Positions 25,996 to 34,968 of a stretch of 64,000 nucleotides of DNA are shown here, one piece after another. Below the pieces are notes generated by a model. That model did not search any database. It worked only from the letters and a program-made list of their open reading frames with translations, and was not told the origin of the DNA. The stretch is from Burkholderiales bacterium (GTDB taxonomy: Bacteria; Pseudomonadota; Gammaproteobacteria; Burkholderiales; Burkholderiaceae_E), in NCBI GenBank assembly GCA_026399875.1, contig JAPLQF010000042.1:1-64000 (forward strand), given 5' to 3'. How positions within the stretch are numbered: position 1 is the first letter of the stretch; each line of letters starts with the position of its first letter. Both the position numbers and the translations under genes were made by a program.

Positions 25996-27846
25996 ATGTC
26001 AGCCGACCCCATCTATTCCCCGTCTGTGAATCCGCCTTCCAGCGACACGCCTGTCACGACACCAGCGCCTGTCGCCCCAGCTCGCCGGCTCGTCGGTCTC
26101 GGGCTGCTGCTGCCCTGGTTGCGTCCTTATCTCGGTCGCACCGCCATCGCTGTGCTGTGCCTGCTTGCCGCAGCGGCAGCCACGCTGATCGTGCCTGCCT
26201 TGCTCAAGGGAGTGATCGACACCGGCTTCGGTGGTGATCCGGCGCTGCGCGAGGCCGAGCTCGAGCGGCGTTTCCTGCTGCTCTTTGGCGCGGCCGCAGT
26301 GCTCGCCCTCTTCAGCGCCGGGCGTTACTACATGATGACCTGGCTCGGCGAGCGGGTGATCGCCGATCTGCGCAATGCGGTTTATGCCCGCGTGGTCACG
26401 CAAAGCCCGGTGTTTTTCGAGACCACCCAGACTGGCGAGGTGCTGTCCCGGTTGTCTGCCGATACCACCCTTGTCCAGACCGTGGTCGGTTCAAGCTTCT
26501 CGATGGGCCTGCGCAATGTGGTGCTCTTCATAGGCAGCCTCGGCATGCTGGTCATCAGTGTGCCCAGGGTGGCGATCACCGTGATTGCGCTGCTCGGCTT
26601 CGTGGTCCTGCCGGCGATCTGGATCGGCCGGCGTGTCCGCAAGCTCTCGCGCGCCAGTCAGGACCGGCTGGCCGATTCGAGCGCGATTGCGGCTGAGGTG
26701 CTCAATGCGATTCCGGTGGTGCAAAGCTATGGTCAGCAGGACCGAGAGACCCAGCGCTTTGCACAGGCCAGCGAGACGGCCTTTGCCACCTCAATCCGAC
26801 GTACCGGCGCTCGCGCCTGGCTGACCGGATTCGTGATCGTATCGGTCTTCGGTTCGGCGATTTTCGGCCTCTACAGCGGCACGCAGGCTGTGCTTCGAGG
26901 TGACATCACCGCCGGTCAGCTAGGCCAGACGCTCATCTATTTTGCGATCGTCGCCTCGAGCGCAGCGGTGCTGGCTGAGGTCTGGGGCGACCTGTTGCGA
27001 GCGGCCGGGGCCTCGGAGCGACTCGACGAACTGCTGCGCGCCGAGCCGGCTATTCGCAGTCCGGCACAGCCGGCGAGACTGCCCGCCGGGTCGGCAGCGG
27101 GTGCCGCGATCGACTTCGAGCATCTGCAATTTGCCTATCCCTCGCGACTTCAGAGCCCGGCGATCCGCGATTTCAGCCTGAGCATTCCGGCAGGTCGTAC
27201 GGTGGCGCTGGTTGGACCGAGCGGCGCCGGCAAGAGCACCGTGCTGCAGCTGTTGCTGCGCTTTTACGACGCCTCTTCGGGCACGCTGCTGATCGACGGT
27301 GTCGCGATCGAACGCTGGGATCTGGAGGCCCTGCGGTCGCGGATCGCGCTCGTGCCTCAGGACGCGGTGATCTTCTCGGCCGACGCACTTGAGAACATCC
27401 GCTATGGACGACCGACGGCGAGCGAGGATGAGGTGATCGCTGCGGCCCGTGCCGCCCAGGCTGACGGTTTTCTGAGCCAGCTGCCGCAGGGCTATCGGAC
27501 CTTTCTCGGCGAGCGGGGTCTGCGCCTGTCGGGTGGGCAGCGCCAGCGCATCGCGATCGCCCGCGCCATCCTGAAGGATGCGCCCCTGCTTTTGCTCGAC
27601 GAGGCCACGAGTGCGCTCGATACCGAGAGCGAGCGCCTGGTGCAGCAGGCGCTCGAAACCGCGATGCGCGGACGCACGACGATTGTCGTGGCCCACCGGC
27701 TCTCAACCGTGCAGAGCGCGGACCTGATCGTCGTGATGGAACAGGGCAGCATCGTCGAGCAGGGACGGCATGCCGATTTGCTGGCCAGGGGAGGGCTGTA
27801 TGCGCGCCTGGCGAAACTTCAGTTCGAGGCGGAGTCGCCTGTCTGA
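25996..27846 (+). CDS. MsbA-like ABC exporter (fused transmembrane and ATPase domains)
   Basis: 616 residues. Six membrane helices lie in the N-terminal half (about 35-330). The nucleotide-binding domain follows, with Walker A GPSGAGKST, Q-loop VPQDAVIF, signature LSGGQRQRIAIARAIL, Walker B LLLLDEATSALD and H-loop VAHRLS. A half-size exporter that would work as a homodimer. Likely substrates are lipid A precursors or hydrophobic compounds; the msbA partner lpxK is not adjacent, so a dedicated lipid A role is unproven. Convergent with the VWA gene at 27892. Confidence 0.87.
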   Translation: MSADPIYSPSVNPPSSDTPVTTPAPVAPARRLVGLGLLLPWLRPYLGRTAIAVLCLLAAAAATLIVPALLKGVIDTGFGGDPALREAELERRFLLLFGAAAVLALFSAGRYYMMTWLGERVIADLRNAVYARVVTQSPVFFETTQTGEVLSRLSADTTLVQTVVGSSFSMGLRNVVLFIGSLGMLVISVPRVAITVIALLGFVVLPAIWIGRRVRKLSRASQDRLADSSAIAAEVLNAIPVVQSYGQQDRETQRFAQASETAFATSIRRTGARAWLTGFVIVSVFGSAIFGLYSGTQAVLRGDITAGQLGQTLIYFAIVASSAAVLAEVWGDLLRAAGASERLDELLRAEPAIRSPAQPARLPAGSAAGAAIDFEHLQFAYPSRLQSPAIRDFSLSIPAGRTVALVGPSGAGKSTVLQLLLRFYDASSGTLLIDGVAIERWDLEALRSRIALVPQDAVIFSADALENIRYGRPTASEDEVIAAARAAQADGFLSQLPQGYRTFLGERGLRLSGGQRQRIAIARAILKDAPLLLLDEATSALDTESERLVQQALETAMRGRTTIVVAHRLSTVQSADLIVVMEQGSIVEQGRHADLLARGGLYARLAKLQFEAESPV

Positions 27847-27891
27847 CTTGCCGCCTGGCCGAACATCACGCACGGCCAGGGCAGACTCGCC

Positions 27892-29067
27892 TTACTTCGA
27901 CATCTCGCGCATGGCCTTTTCCAGGCCAGCCAGCGTTACCGGATACATGCGGTTGGCGAGCACCTGCCGAATCACTGAAATCGACTGCCGGTATTCCCAG
28001 ACGCCTTCCGGTTCGGGGTTGAGCCAGGCGAATTTCGGGAAGCGCTCGGCCAGTCGCTGCAGCCAGATTGCACCGGCTTCTTCATTGTTGTATTCGACCG
28101 ATCCGCCTGGCTGCAGGATCTCGTAGGGGCTCATGGTGGCATCGCCCACGAAGATCAGCCGGTAGTCGGAGTTGTACTTGCGCAGCAGATCCCAGGTCGC
28201 CATCCGCTCGGAATGGCGCCGACGGTTGTTCTTCCAGACGAAGTCGTAGACGCAGTTGTGGAAGTAATAGAACTCGAGATGCTTGAACTCGGTCTTGGCG
28301 GCCGAAAAGAGCTCTTCGGTGCGCTTGATGTGGTCGTCCATCGTGCCGCCGACATCGAGCAGCATCAGCACCTTGATCGTATTGTGCCGCTCGGGAACCA
28401 TCTTGATGTCGAGGTAGCCGGCATTGCGGGCGGTCGATGCGATCGTGTCGTCGAGATCGAGTTCGTCTTCGGCGCCCTGGCGCGCGAATTTCCGAAGGCG
28501 GCGCAGTGCGACCTTGATGTTGCGGGTGCCGATCTCGACCTGGTCGTCGTAGTCTTTGTAGGCGCGCTGCTCCCACACCTTCACACCGGTTCGGTTGCCA
28601 CCGGCTGGGCCGCCGACGCGGATGCCCTCAGGGTTGAAGCCGCCGTTGCCAAAGGGTGAAGTACCGTTCGTGCCGATCCATTTGTTGCCGCCTTCATGGC
28701 GCTCTTTCTGCTCTTCGAGGAGTTGCTTGAGTCGCTCGAGGAGTTTGTCGAGCCCGCCCATAGCCTCGATCTGCGCTTTTTCCTCGGCGGTGAATTCGCG
28801 CTGCAACTGACGCTTGAGCCAATCGAGCGGCACGTCGACATCGATGCCCTTCACATCCTGAACGCCCTTGTAGTAGGCGCCGAAGGCACGATCGAATTTG
28901 TCGAAATTGCGCTCATCCTTGACCAGCGTCGCACGTGACAGGACATAGAAGTCATCGACGGAGGGTCCGATCACATTCTTGCCGATGGCCTCGATCAGTG
29001 TGAGGTACTCCTTGATCGACACCGGGAGCTTGGCCTGCCGAAGGTGAAGGAAGAAGTCGATCAGCAT
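27892..29067 (-). CDS. VWA/CoxE-like protein, partner of MoxR ATPase
   Basis: 391 residues. The N-terminal half (1-170) includes a glutamine/lysine-rich coiled region and a glycine-rich stretch (GNGGFNPEGIRVGGPAGGN). The C-terminal half is a von Willebrand A domain. Its metal-site motif reads LLDVGGTMDDH, so the usual DxSxS is altered to DxGxT, and YTFVGDATM-like geometry appears as IFVGDATMSP. MoxR-type AAA+ ATPases and VWA proteins act together as chaperones for protein maturation; the AAA+ gene lies just upstream (29773-30615), with a GNAT gene between them. Confidence 0.85.
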   Translation of the reverse strand: MLIDFFLHLRQAKLPVSIKEYLTLIEAIGKNVIGPSVDDFYVLSRATLVKDERNFDKFDRAFGAYYKGVQDVKGIDVDVPLDWLKRQLQREFTAEEKAQIEAMGGLDKLLERLKQLLEEQKERHEGGNKWIGTNGTSPFGNGGFNPEGIRVGGPAGGNRTGVKVWEQRAYKDYDDQVEIGTRNIKVALRRLRKFARQGAEDELDLDDTIASTARNAGYLDIKMVPERHNTIKVLMLLDVGGTMDDHIKRTEELFSAAKTEFKHLEFYYFHNCVYDFVWKNNRRRHSERMATWDLLRKYNSDYRLIFVGDATMSPYEILQPGGSVEYNNEEAGAIWLQRLAERFPKFAWLNPEPEGVWEYRQSISVIRQVLANRMYPVTLAGLEKAMREMSK

Positions 29068-29130
29068 GGTGTCTCCGTATGAATGACGAGGTGCAGTGGA
29101 AAACGGGTTGTCGCGCGGGGTGAGGCTGCG

Positions 29131-29748
29131 TCAGGGGCTGGGCAGCCGGGACTGTCGGAAGGTGAGATGACGTCTGACCGCCGGCCATTCGGAGTCGGTG
29201 ATCGAAAACACCACGGTATCGCGAAGGCTGCCGTCGGCCAGCCGCTGGTGATTGCGCAGCACGCCGTCCTGCCTGGCGCCGAGCTTGGCAATCGCCTCGC
29301 GAGAACGCTGATTGAACCAGTGCGTGCGAAACTCGACCGCCAGGCAACCCAGCGACTCAAAGGCATGCGCAAGCAACAGCCGCTTGCACTCGGTATTGAG
29401 CGCCGATTTGTGCACCGAGGCTGAATAGAAGGTTGTGCCGATCTCAAGGCGCCGCTGTGACTCTTCGATGTTCATGAACCGGGTCGAACCGACGATCAGA
29501 CCATCGCGCAAGCGCCGCACCGCGAAGGGCAGGGCACGCCTTGCCGCCTGCTGGGCGAGTCCGGCTGTGATCCAGGCATCGATCCCTTCGGGCGACGGTA
29601 CGATGGTGTACCAGAGCTTGTCGAGCTCACCGTCACGGATGGCTGCAGCAATCCCCGGCGCATGGCCGGGCGCGAGCGGCTCGAGCCGTACCAGATCACC
29701 GGTGAGGGCGATCGGACTCGGTGGCCACGGCAGCAGATTGCTATCCAA
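29131..29748 (-). CDS. GNAT-family N-acetyltransferase (RimJ/RimL-like)
   Basis: 205 residues. N-terminal ALTGDLVRLEPLAPGHAP is typical of the Acetyltransf_3/RimJ-RimL group. The central strand-loop GTTFYSASVHKSALNTECKRLLL supplies the acetyl-CoA pyrophosphate region, followed by VEFRTHWFNQRSREAIAKLGA, the conserved N-x2-S-R-x-A-I helix of these enzymes. It uses acetyl-CoA to acylate an N-terminal amine or small amine; the target is unknown. It lies between the MoxR and VWA genes on the same strand, which may be a chance insertion or a modifier of their client. Confidence 0.82.
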   Translation of the reverse strand: MDSNLLPWPPSPIALTGDLVRLEPLAPGHAPGIAAAIRDGELDKLWYTIVPSPEGIDAWITAGLAQQAARRALPFAVRRLRDGLIVGSTRFMNIEESQRRLEIGTTFYSASVHKSALNTECKRLLLAHAFESLGCLAVEFRTHWFNQRSREAIAKLGARQDGVLRNHQRLADGSLRDTVVFSITDSEWPAVRRHLTFRQSRLPSP

Positions 29749-29772
29749 CGCTGCGACTCGGTTCGTTGCGGA

Positions 29773-30615
29773 TCAGCGGTTATGGCGCGCCATGAAGATC
29801 AGGCGTTCGAAGAGATGGACGTCCTGCTCATTCTTGAGAAGCGCGCCGTGCAGCGGCGGGATGGCTGCTTTGCCATCCTTTGACTGCAGCGCTTCGAGCG
29901 GAATGTCCTCGGCCACCAGCAGTTTGAGCCAATCGATGAGTTCGGAGGTCGAAGGCTTCTTCTTGATGCCGGGCAGCTCACGAATCTGGAAGAAGCTCTC
30001 CATGGCTTCGGCAAGCAGCTGCTTCTTGATGCCAGGATGATGGACATCGACGATCTTCTGCATCGTTTCCTTGTCGGGAAACTTGATGTAGTGAAAAAAG
30101 CAGCGACGCAGGAAGGCATCGGGCAATTCTTTTTCGTTATTCGAGGTGATCATCACCACCGGGCGATGTTTGGCCTTGATCAGCTGGCGCGTCTCGTAGC
30201 AATAGAACTCCATGCGGTCGATTTCGCGAAGCAGATCGTTGGGAAACTCGATGTCGGCCTTGTCGATTTCGTCGATCAGCAGCACGACCGGGCGATCGGC
30301 TTCGAAGGCCTGCCACAGCACGCCCTTGACGATGTAGTTGGTGATGTCCTTGACCCGCTCGTCGCCGAGCTGCGAGTCGCGCAGGCGCGACACCGCGTCG
30401 TATTCGTAGAGCCCCTGCTGCGCCTTCGTGGTCGACTTGATGTGCCATTGCAGCAGCGGCATGTCGAGGCCAGCCGCAACTTCTTCGGCCAGCATGGTCT
30501 TGCCGGTGCCGGGCTCGCCCTTGATGAGCAGAGGGCGCTGCAGCTTGATCGATGCATTGACCGCGAGCTTGAGATCGTCGGTGGCGACGTAAGAGGAGGT
30601 ACCTTCGAATCGCAT
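29773..30615 (-). CDS. MoxR-family AAA+ ATPase
   Basis: 280 residues. Walker A GEPGTGKTM, Walker B VVLLIDEIDKADIEF, sensor-1 MITSNNEKEL and an arginine pair in AFLRRCFF are seen in the right order. The small size and C-terminal helical lid fit the MoxR group, which remodels or activates client proteins with VWA partners. The gene is first of a minus-strand cluster (MoxR, GNAT, VWA) and diverges from the cytochrome c pair. Confidence 0.9.
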   Translation of the reverse strand: MRFEGTSSYVATDDLKLAVNASIKLQRPLLIKGEPGTGKTMLAEEVAAGLDMPLLQWHIKSTTKAQQGLYEYDAVSRLRDSQLGDERVKDITNYIVKGVLWQAFEADRPVVLLIDEIDKADIEFPNDLLREIDRMEFYCYETRQLIKAKHRPVVMITSNNEKELPDAFLRRCFFHYIKFPDKETMQKIVDVHHPGIKKQLLAEAMESFFQIRELPGIKKKPSTSELIDWLKLLVAEDIPLEALQSKDGKAAIPPLHGALLKNEQDVHLFERLIFMARHNR

Positions 30616-30772
30616 GAGTAGGTCCGTGTAATAGGTAAGAAATCTGGCGACGAGTATACGTAATTACACCCGCTCGGGTAGAATCCGAGGGCTGTGCCCA
30701 GAGGGGCGCGACCTTGTCAAACGTTCCAATCTTCGATTTATCAGCGCGATCGCTGCGCGACCAATCTGCTCG

Positions 30773-31150
30773 ATGAACCCGTTCTATTTGCCTACAATGA
30801 TGAAAAGTGCAACGCCTGCCGGTGTTTTGTCGGCCCTCCTGATTTCTTTCTCGGCGGCCCTGATGTCGTCGCCGGTACAGGCCCAGTCGGGCGAAGTCGT
30901 CGGTAATGCCGATGCCGGTCGCAAGAAGGCGTCGATGTGCATCGGCTGCCATCAGATTCCCGGCTACAAGGCCTCGTTTCCAAGCGTCTACTCGGTGCCG
31001 CTGATCAGCGGTCAGTCAAGCAAGTACATCGAGTCTGCGCTTGCCGCCTACAAGAAAGGCGATCGCAACCATCCGACAATGCGGTCGGTGGCCGGCAGCC
31101 TGTCTGCCCAGGACATGGCCGACCTTGCCGCGCTCTACGGCAGCAAGTGA
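30773..31150 (+). CDS. Class I c-type cytochrome
   Basis: 125 residues from ATG 30773; in-frame ATGs at 30797 and 30800 are alternatives and would still leave a full signal peptide. The hydrophobic segment ends at VQAQ, predicting export to the periplasm. One haem c site CIGCH (C56, C59, H60) is present. A methionine in HPTMRSVAGSLSAQDMADLAALYGS is the likely axial ligand. The protein carries electrons; donor and acceptor are unknown. It is followed 16 bp later by a second cytochrome. Confidence 0.85.
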   Translation: MNPFYLPTMMKSATPAGVLSALLISFSAALMSSPVQAQSGEVVGNADAGRKKASMCIGCHQIPGYKASFPSVYSVPLISGQSSKYIESALAAYKKGDRNHPTMRSVAGSLSAQDMADLAALYGSK

Positions 31151-31166
31151 TCGATTGACCCTTCAG

Positions 31167-31532
31167 ATGCTCAACACTTCCATGATGTCAAAGACGCTTA
31201 CGTTTGCAGTTTTCCTGGTGTCGTCCGCCGCTTTCGTTGCCAGCGCAAGCGCTGCCGATTCGTCCGTCGCCGCAGGCAAGGCGAAAGCCGATGCGGTCTG
31301 TGCCTCCTGTCATGGCAAAGACGGCAACACGCCGATCGACCCTTCTTATCCTAAGCTTGCAGGCCAGCATCGTGATTTTCTGGTGCGGTCCTTGCTCGAC
31401 TACAAGAGCGGTGCTCGCAAGAACGCGATCATGGCCGCTCAGTCGCAGGCCTTGTCCCGTGCGGATATCGACGGTCTGGCTAGTTATTACGCGAGTCTGC
31501 CCGGCTCCTTGCAGGTCGGGATGCCCAGGTAA
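31167..31532 (+). CDS. Class I c-type cytochrome, c4/c553-like
   Basis: 121 residues from ATG 31167; ATG 31182 (MMSK) is an equally good start. A signal peptide ends near ASASAAD. Haem motif CASCHGKDG (C45, C48, H49), then YPKLAGQH and the axial-methionine region IMAAQSQALSRADIDGLASYYASL are typical of the cytochrome c4/c553 family. It probably works in tandem with the preceding cytochrome as a split di-haem carrier in the periplasm. The long upstream open frame is a shadow of the first cytochrome. Confidence 0.86.
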   Translation: MLNTSMMSKTLTFAVFLVSSAAFVASASAADSSVAAGKAKADAVCASCHGKDGNTPIDPSYPKLAGQHRDFLVRSLLDYKSGARKNAIMAAQSQALSRADIDGLASYYASLPGSLQVGMPR

Positions 31533-31575
31533 TCCTGCTGCATTTGGCAGGGCAGGTGCCTCTGCGGAGAGTCAG

Positions 31576-32064
31576 ATGTTCGCAACCACCGATCTGTGCG
31601 ATGACAATGAAGACCGCCTGGCCGATGGCAGGCTTCAAGTCGCGGCCCCGGGATGGCTCGGCTTCGGCTCGCGCATCCGGTTCAGCGGTCCTGCCGTCAC
31701 ATTGCGCCTGCCTGATGACAATGCGCTGGTCCGATCGACGCTCGAGCAGCCTGGGCATGACCGTGTGCTGGTGATCGATGCCGGTGCCAGCGTTCGATGT
31801 GCACTGGTTGGCGGCAAGCTGGCCCAGCTGGGCCAGGATATGGGTTGGAGTGGCGTCATCGTCAACGGCGGTGTTCGCGATGCCGATGAACTCGATGCCT
31901 GCGAGTTCGGAGTGCGAGCTCTGCATCTCGTGCCGCGTCGTTCCAGCAAGCGCGGCCTGGGCGAACGCGATGTGGTGCTGAGCTTTGCAGGGGTGATCAT
32001 CGCGCCCGGTGCCATCATCTATGCCGACCGCGATGGTTGGCTGGTCTCCGATCAGCGGCTTTAG
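31576..32064 (+). CDS. RraA-family protein (RNase E regulator or 4-hydroxy-4-methyl-2-oxoglutarate aldolase)
   Basis: 162 residues from ATG 31576, nearly the size of E. coli RraA. It has FGSRIRFSGPAVTLR at the N-terminal third, GVIVNGGVRDADEL with the conserved G-x-R-D site, and a C-terminal YADRDGWLV. Some members bind and inhibit RNase E, while others are metal-dependent aldolases; sequence does not settle which. It follows the cytochromes on the plus strand and is convergent with moeA. The rne gene is only about 4 kb away. Confidence 0.82.
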   Translation: MFATTDLCDDNEDRLADGRLQVAAPGWLGFGSRIRFSGPAVTLRLPDDNALVRSTLEQPGHDRVLVIDAGASVRCALVGGKLAQLGQDMGWSGVIVNGGVRDADELDACEFGVRALHLVPRRSSKRGLGERDVVLSFAGVIIAPGAIIYADRDGWLVSDQRL

Positions 32065-32092
32065 GCTGACCTGCTCTTTCAGGACGGCTTAG

Positions 32093-33364
32093 TCAGACCA
32101 GGCCCTCGAACAGGATCGCATCGACGATATCGCCGCTCTCAATGGCGGTCTGGTCGTGATGCAGCACCATCAGACAGTTGGCTTCACTCATCGAGCGCAG
32201 CACGCCTGAGCCCTGGCTGCCGGTCAGTCGAGCCTGCAGCACGCCGTCTTCGCCAATCCCGACAATGGCCCGCTGATACTCGGTGCGTCCCGGTTTTTTC
32301 CGGATGGCCATCATGCTGCGAACCGGTACCGGCAGGACCGGGCGAGGTGAGGCACCCGACTGGCGAACGAGTGCATCGCGCACGAAAAACAGGAAGGTGA
32401 TCATGACCGCCACCGGGTTGCCTGGCAGGCCGAAATAACTGGCCTGGCCGATGCGGCCGAAAGCCATCGGTCGGCCCGGGCGCATGGCGATCGTCCAGAA
32501 GGCGACTTCACCGAGCCGATTCATGATCTCGCGGGTGAAGTCGGCCTCACCCACCGACACACCGCCCGAGGACACGATGGCATCCGCGGTCCGGCTCGCC
32601 TCTCGAACTGCCGCCTCGAGCGCCTGCGGTGAATCGAGTACCACCCCGAGATCGATCAGTTCGACGCCCAGCCGTGTCAGCATTCCCATCAGGGTGTAGC
32701 GATTGCTGTCGTAAACGCATCCGGGATCGAGTGGCTCGCCGAGCGAGCGCAGCTCATCGCCGGTCGAAAAAAAGGCCACTCTCAGACGCCGCTGAACCGG
32801 CACCACGGCGATGCCCAGCGATGCGAGCAGTCCGAGCTCGGCTGGCCCCAGCAGTCGCCCGGCCGACACCGCGGCTTTGCCGGCGCAAAGATCCTCGCCG
32901 CACAGTCGCCGATGCTGGCCCTGCTGCTGGCGTGGCGGGATGATGATGCGCTGGCCGTCAGTGGCGACCAGTTCCTGTATCACGACCGTGTCGCAGTCGG
33001 CGGGCATGACCGCGCCGGTCATGATCCGGACTGCCTGATTCGGTGCCACCGTGCCGGTAAAGGGCTTGCCGGCCAGCGCGGTGCCGATCGGCTCGAAGGC
33101 CTTGGTTCCGTCGGTATCGAGGTCGGCAAAGCGCAATGCCCAGCCATCCATCGCGGCATTATCGTGAGCCGGCACATCGATCGGGGAGATCACATCCCGT
33201 GCGAGGACCCGGTCGAGCGCTTCGCGCAGCGGCACCAGTTCGACGCTGTCGATCGGCGTGATGAAGCGCTCGATCGCCTGGCGGGCCAGCGAAACCGGCA
33301 ATGCGTTTGGATCGAAGTCGGCCAGGCTGCTGATGACGCCTGCGAGTGTCTCAGAGCGGCTCAT
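32093..33364 (-). CDS. moeA: Molybdopterin molybdenumtransferase
   Basis: 423 residues. SPIDVPAHDNAAMDGWALR is the conserved N-terminal block. VRIMTGAVMPADCDTVV, FSTGDEL, and the GGVSVGEADF and GLPGNPVAVM segments of the MoaB/Mog-type domain follow in order. MoeA inserts molybdate into adenylylated molybdopterin to form Moco. Its ATG overlaps the mobA stop (33361-33364), so it is the last gene of the moaA-fdhD-mobA-moeA operon on the minus strand. Confidence 0.94.
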   Translation of the reverse strand: MSRSETLAGVISSLADFDPNALPVSLARQAIERFITPIDSVELVPLREALDRVLARDVISPIDVPAHDNAAMDGWALRFADLDTDGTKAFEPIGTALAGKPFTGTVAPNQAVRIMTGAVMPADCDTVVIQELVATDGQRIIIPPRQQQGQHRRLCGEDLCAGKAAVSAGRLLGPAELGLLASLGIAVVPVQRRLRVAFFSTGDELRSLGEPLDPGCVYDSNRYTLMGMLTRLGVELIDLGVVLDSPQALEAAVREASRTADAIVSSGGVSVGEADFTREIMNRLGEVAFWTIAMRPGRPMAFGRIGQASYFGLPGNPVAVMITFLFFVRDALVRQSGASPRPVLPVPVRSMMAIRKKPGRTEYQRAIVGIGEDGVLQARLTGSQGSGVLRSMSEANCLMVLHHDQTAIESGDIVDAILFEGLV

Positions 33365-34044
33365 TCGGCACCGCCTGTATCGAACTGACGCAATTCGTCA
33401 GCGGTATTGAGGTTGACAAATGCGTGCTCGTCGGCGAAATCGACCTCGGCCACCTGCAAGGGCGCATACCAGGCGTCGATGCGACGCCGGCCACTTGCCA
33501 GGAAGGCGGCGAGGTCGGGCTCCAGCGAGCGCTTGACCAGGGCAAACACCGGATGCGGCTGATTGCCGGTGCGGGCCACAGCGACCTGTGCGGCCTTGTC
33601 CGCGGCGGCCTGCGCCAGACGAATCACCAGATCGCAAGGCAGAAAGGGCGAGTCGCAAGGCACAGTCACCAACCAGGGCGTCGTGGCGAAGGCCATCGCA
33701 GCATGAAGACCAGCCAGGGGTCCGGCGAAATCCGGGATGCGATCGCAAAAGACCGGCAGACCGAGGGCCGCCCACTGATCGGCGTTGCGGTTCGCGTTGA
33801 TTGCCACCTGGCCCACCTGCGGCAGGAGACGTTCGATTGCATGGGCTGCCATCGGGCGGCCGCGAAAACGATGCAGGCCCTTGTCGAGTCCGAGACCGTC
33901 AACGCTCATTCGCCGACCCAGCCCGCCAGCGAGGATGATCCCGGTGATGTCGGCGCGCGGAATCGAAAGCGGCCATGCCGCCTCCGGTTTCTCGGTACAC
34001 GCTGAAGGCGTGCCCGACAAGGCCGAGTCAGCGCTCGAGGCCAT
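33361..34044 (-). CDS. mobA: Molybdenum cofactor guanylyltransferase
   Basis: 227 residues from ATG 34044, which overlaps the end of fdhD; a TTG at 34020 is an alternative start clear of fdhD. About 30 residues precede the usual family start. The nucleotide loop ITGIILAGGLGRRM, then LDKGLHRFRGRPM, VPCDSPFLP and LNTADEL are canonical MobA signatures. It attaches GMP to Moco to give the MGD cofactor used by DMSO-reductase-family enzymes, including formate dehydrogenases, which agrees with fdhD being next door. Confidence 0.92.
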   Translation of the reverse strand: MASSADSALSGTPSACTEKPEAAWPLSIPRADITGIILAGGLGRRMSVDGLGLDKGLHRFRGRPMAAHAIERLLPQVGQVAINANRNADQWAALGLPVFCDRIPDFAGPLAGLHAAMAFATTPWLVTVPCDSPFLPCDLVIRLAQAAADKAAQVAVARTGNQPHPVFALVKRSLEPDLAAFLASGRRRIDAWYAPLQVAEVDFADEHAFVNLNTADELRQFDTGGAE

Positions 34045-34948
34045 GGCGAATGAAGCGCTCGGCGCCGGTGAAGAGCAGGTAATGGCGTCCCTGACAGCGG
34101 CCGATCAGCGTCATACCGGTTCTTTGCGCAATGGCATGGCCCATCCCGGTCAGCCCGGATCTCGACACCAGCACCGCAATGCCCATCTGGGCGCACTTGA
34201 TGACCATCTCGGAGGTCAGCCGTCCGGTGGTGTAGAAGATCTTGTCAGCACCGTCCATGTCTTCGAGCCACATCCAGCCGGCGATTGCATCGACCGCATT
34301 GTGTCGGCCGACATCTTCGACAAAGCGCAGCATTTTCGGTCCGGGGTCTGGGCTTGATTCTGTGCCGTCATCAGCGCCGGCATCGCGGCTGCTGTTGGAC
34401 AGCAAGGCGCAACCGTGGACCGCGCCGGCGACCTTGTAGATCGACGCCATTTTGCGGACCTGGTCCATCACCGCCATCAGCGAGGTGTCGGTGATGATCG
34501 GGCCGGCTGGCAGCCGCAGCGTGTCGATATCGTCCATCAGGTCGCCGAAGACCGTGCCCTGTCCACACCCGGTGGTCACAGTGCGGTGCTTCATTCGTTC
34601 TTCGACCCCCTGCGGCAGCGGCGTGTCAATGCCGAGCTCCCAGATGCTTATGCCCTGCTCACGCAGGCTGCGGCTGGTGATCGCGACCGACTCGGTCTCC
34701 CAGTCGACCTGGACCGCAGCAATCGCATCGATCGATGCGAGGATGCGCTGGTTGCGAATCCAGCCGAGTGCCAGATGCTCTGGCGCATCGCCCAGGGTCA
34801 TGAGGGTGACGAGTTCGCGTTTGTCGAGATAAAGCGTCAGCGGGTGTTCGCCGGCGATTGCGGTGGCAACCGTTTCACCGTGTTCATTGATCGCATCGAC
34901 CGTGGTGGTGACCGGGCGCGCCTGGCGGGTGAGTTCGATCGGCTTCAT
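34028..34948 (-). CDS. fdhD: Formate dehydrogenase accessory sulfurtransferase FdhD
   Basis: 306 residues. N-terminal block with AGEHPLTLYLDKRELVTLMT is typical. The active-site loop reads VTTGCGQGTVFGD, with one cysteine rather than the CxxC of E. coli FdhD. VEDVGRHNAVDAIAGW and FYTTGRLTSEMVIKCAQMGI follow. An extra hydrophilic loop (NSSRDAGADDGTESSPDPG) sits before that block. FdhD passes sulfur from IscS to the MGD cofactor of formate dehydrogenase. No formate dehydrogenase subunit is in this window. It lies 20 bp after moaA on the minus strand. Confidence 0.92.
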   Translation of the reverse strand: MKPIELTRQARPVTTTVDAINEHGETVATAIAGEHPLTLYLDKRELVTLMTLGDAPEHLALGWIRNQRILASIDAIAAVQVDWETESVAITSRSLREQGISIWELGIDTPLPQGVEERMKHRTVTTGCGQGTVFGDLMDDIDTLRLPAGPIITDTSLMAVMDQVRKMASIYKVAGAVHGCALLSNSSRDAGADDGTESSPDPGPKMLRFVEDVGRHNAVDAIAGWMWLEDMDGADKIFYTTGRLTSEMVIKCAQMGIAVLVSRSGLTGMGHAIAQRTGMTLIGRCQGRHYLLFTGAERFIRHGLER

Positions 34949-34968
34949 GACTCAGCGGACGGCGGCGG

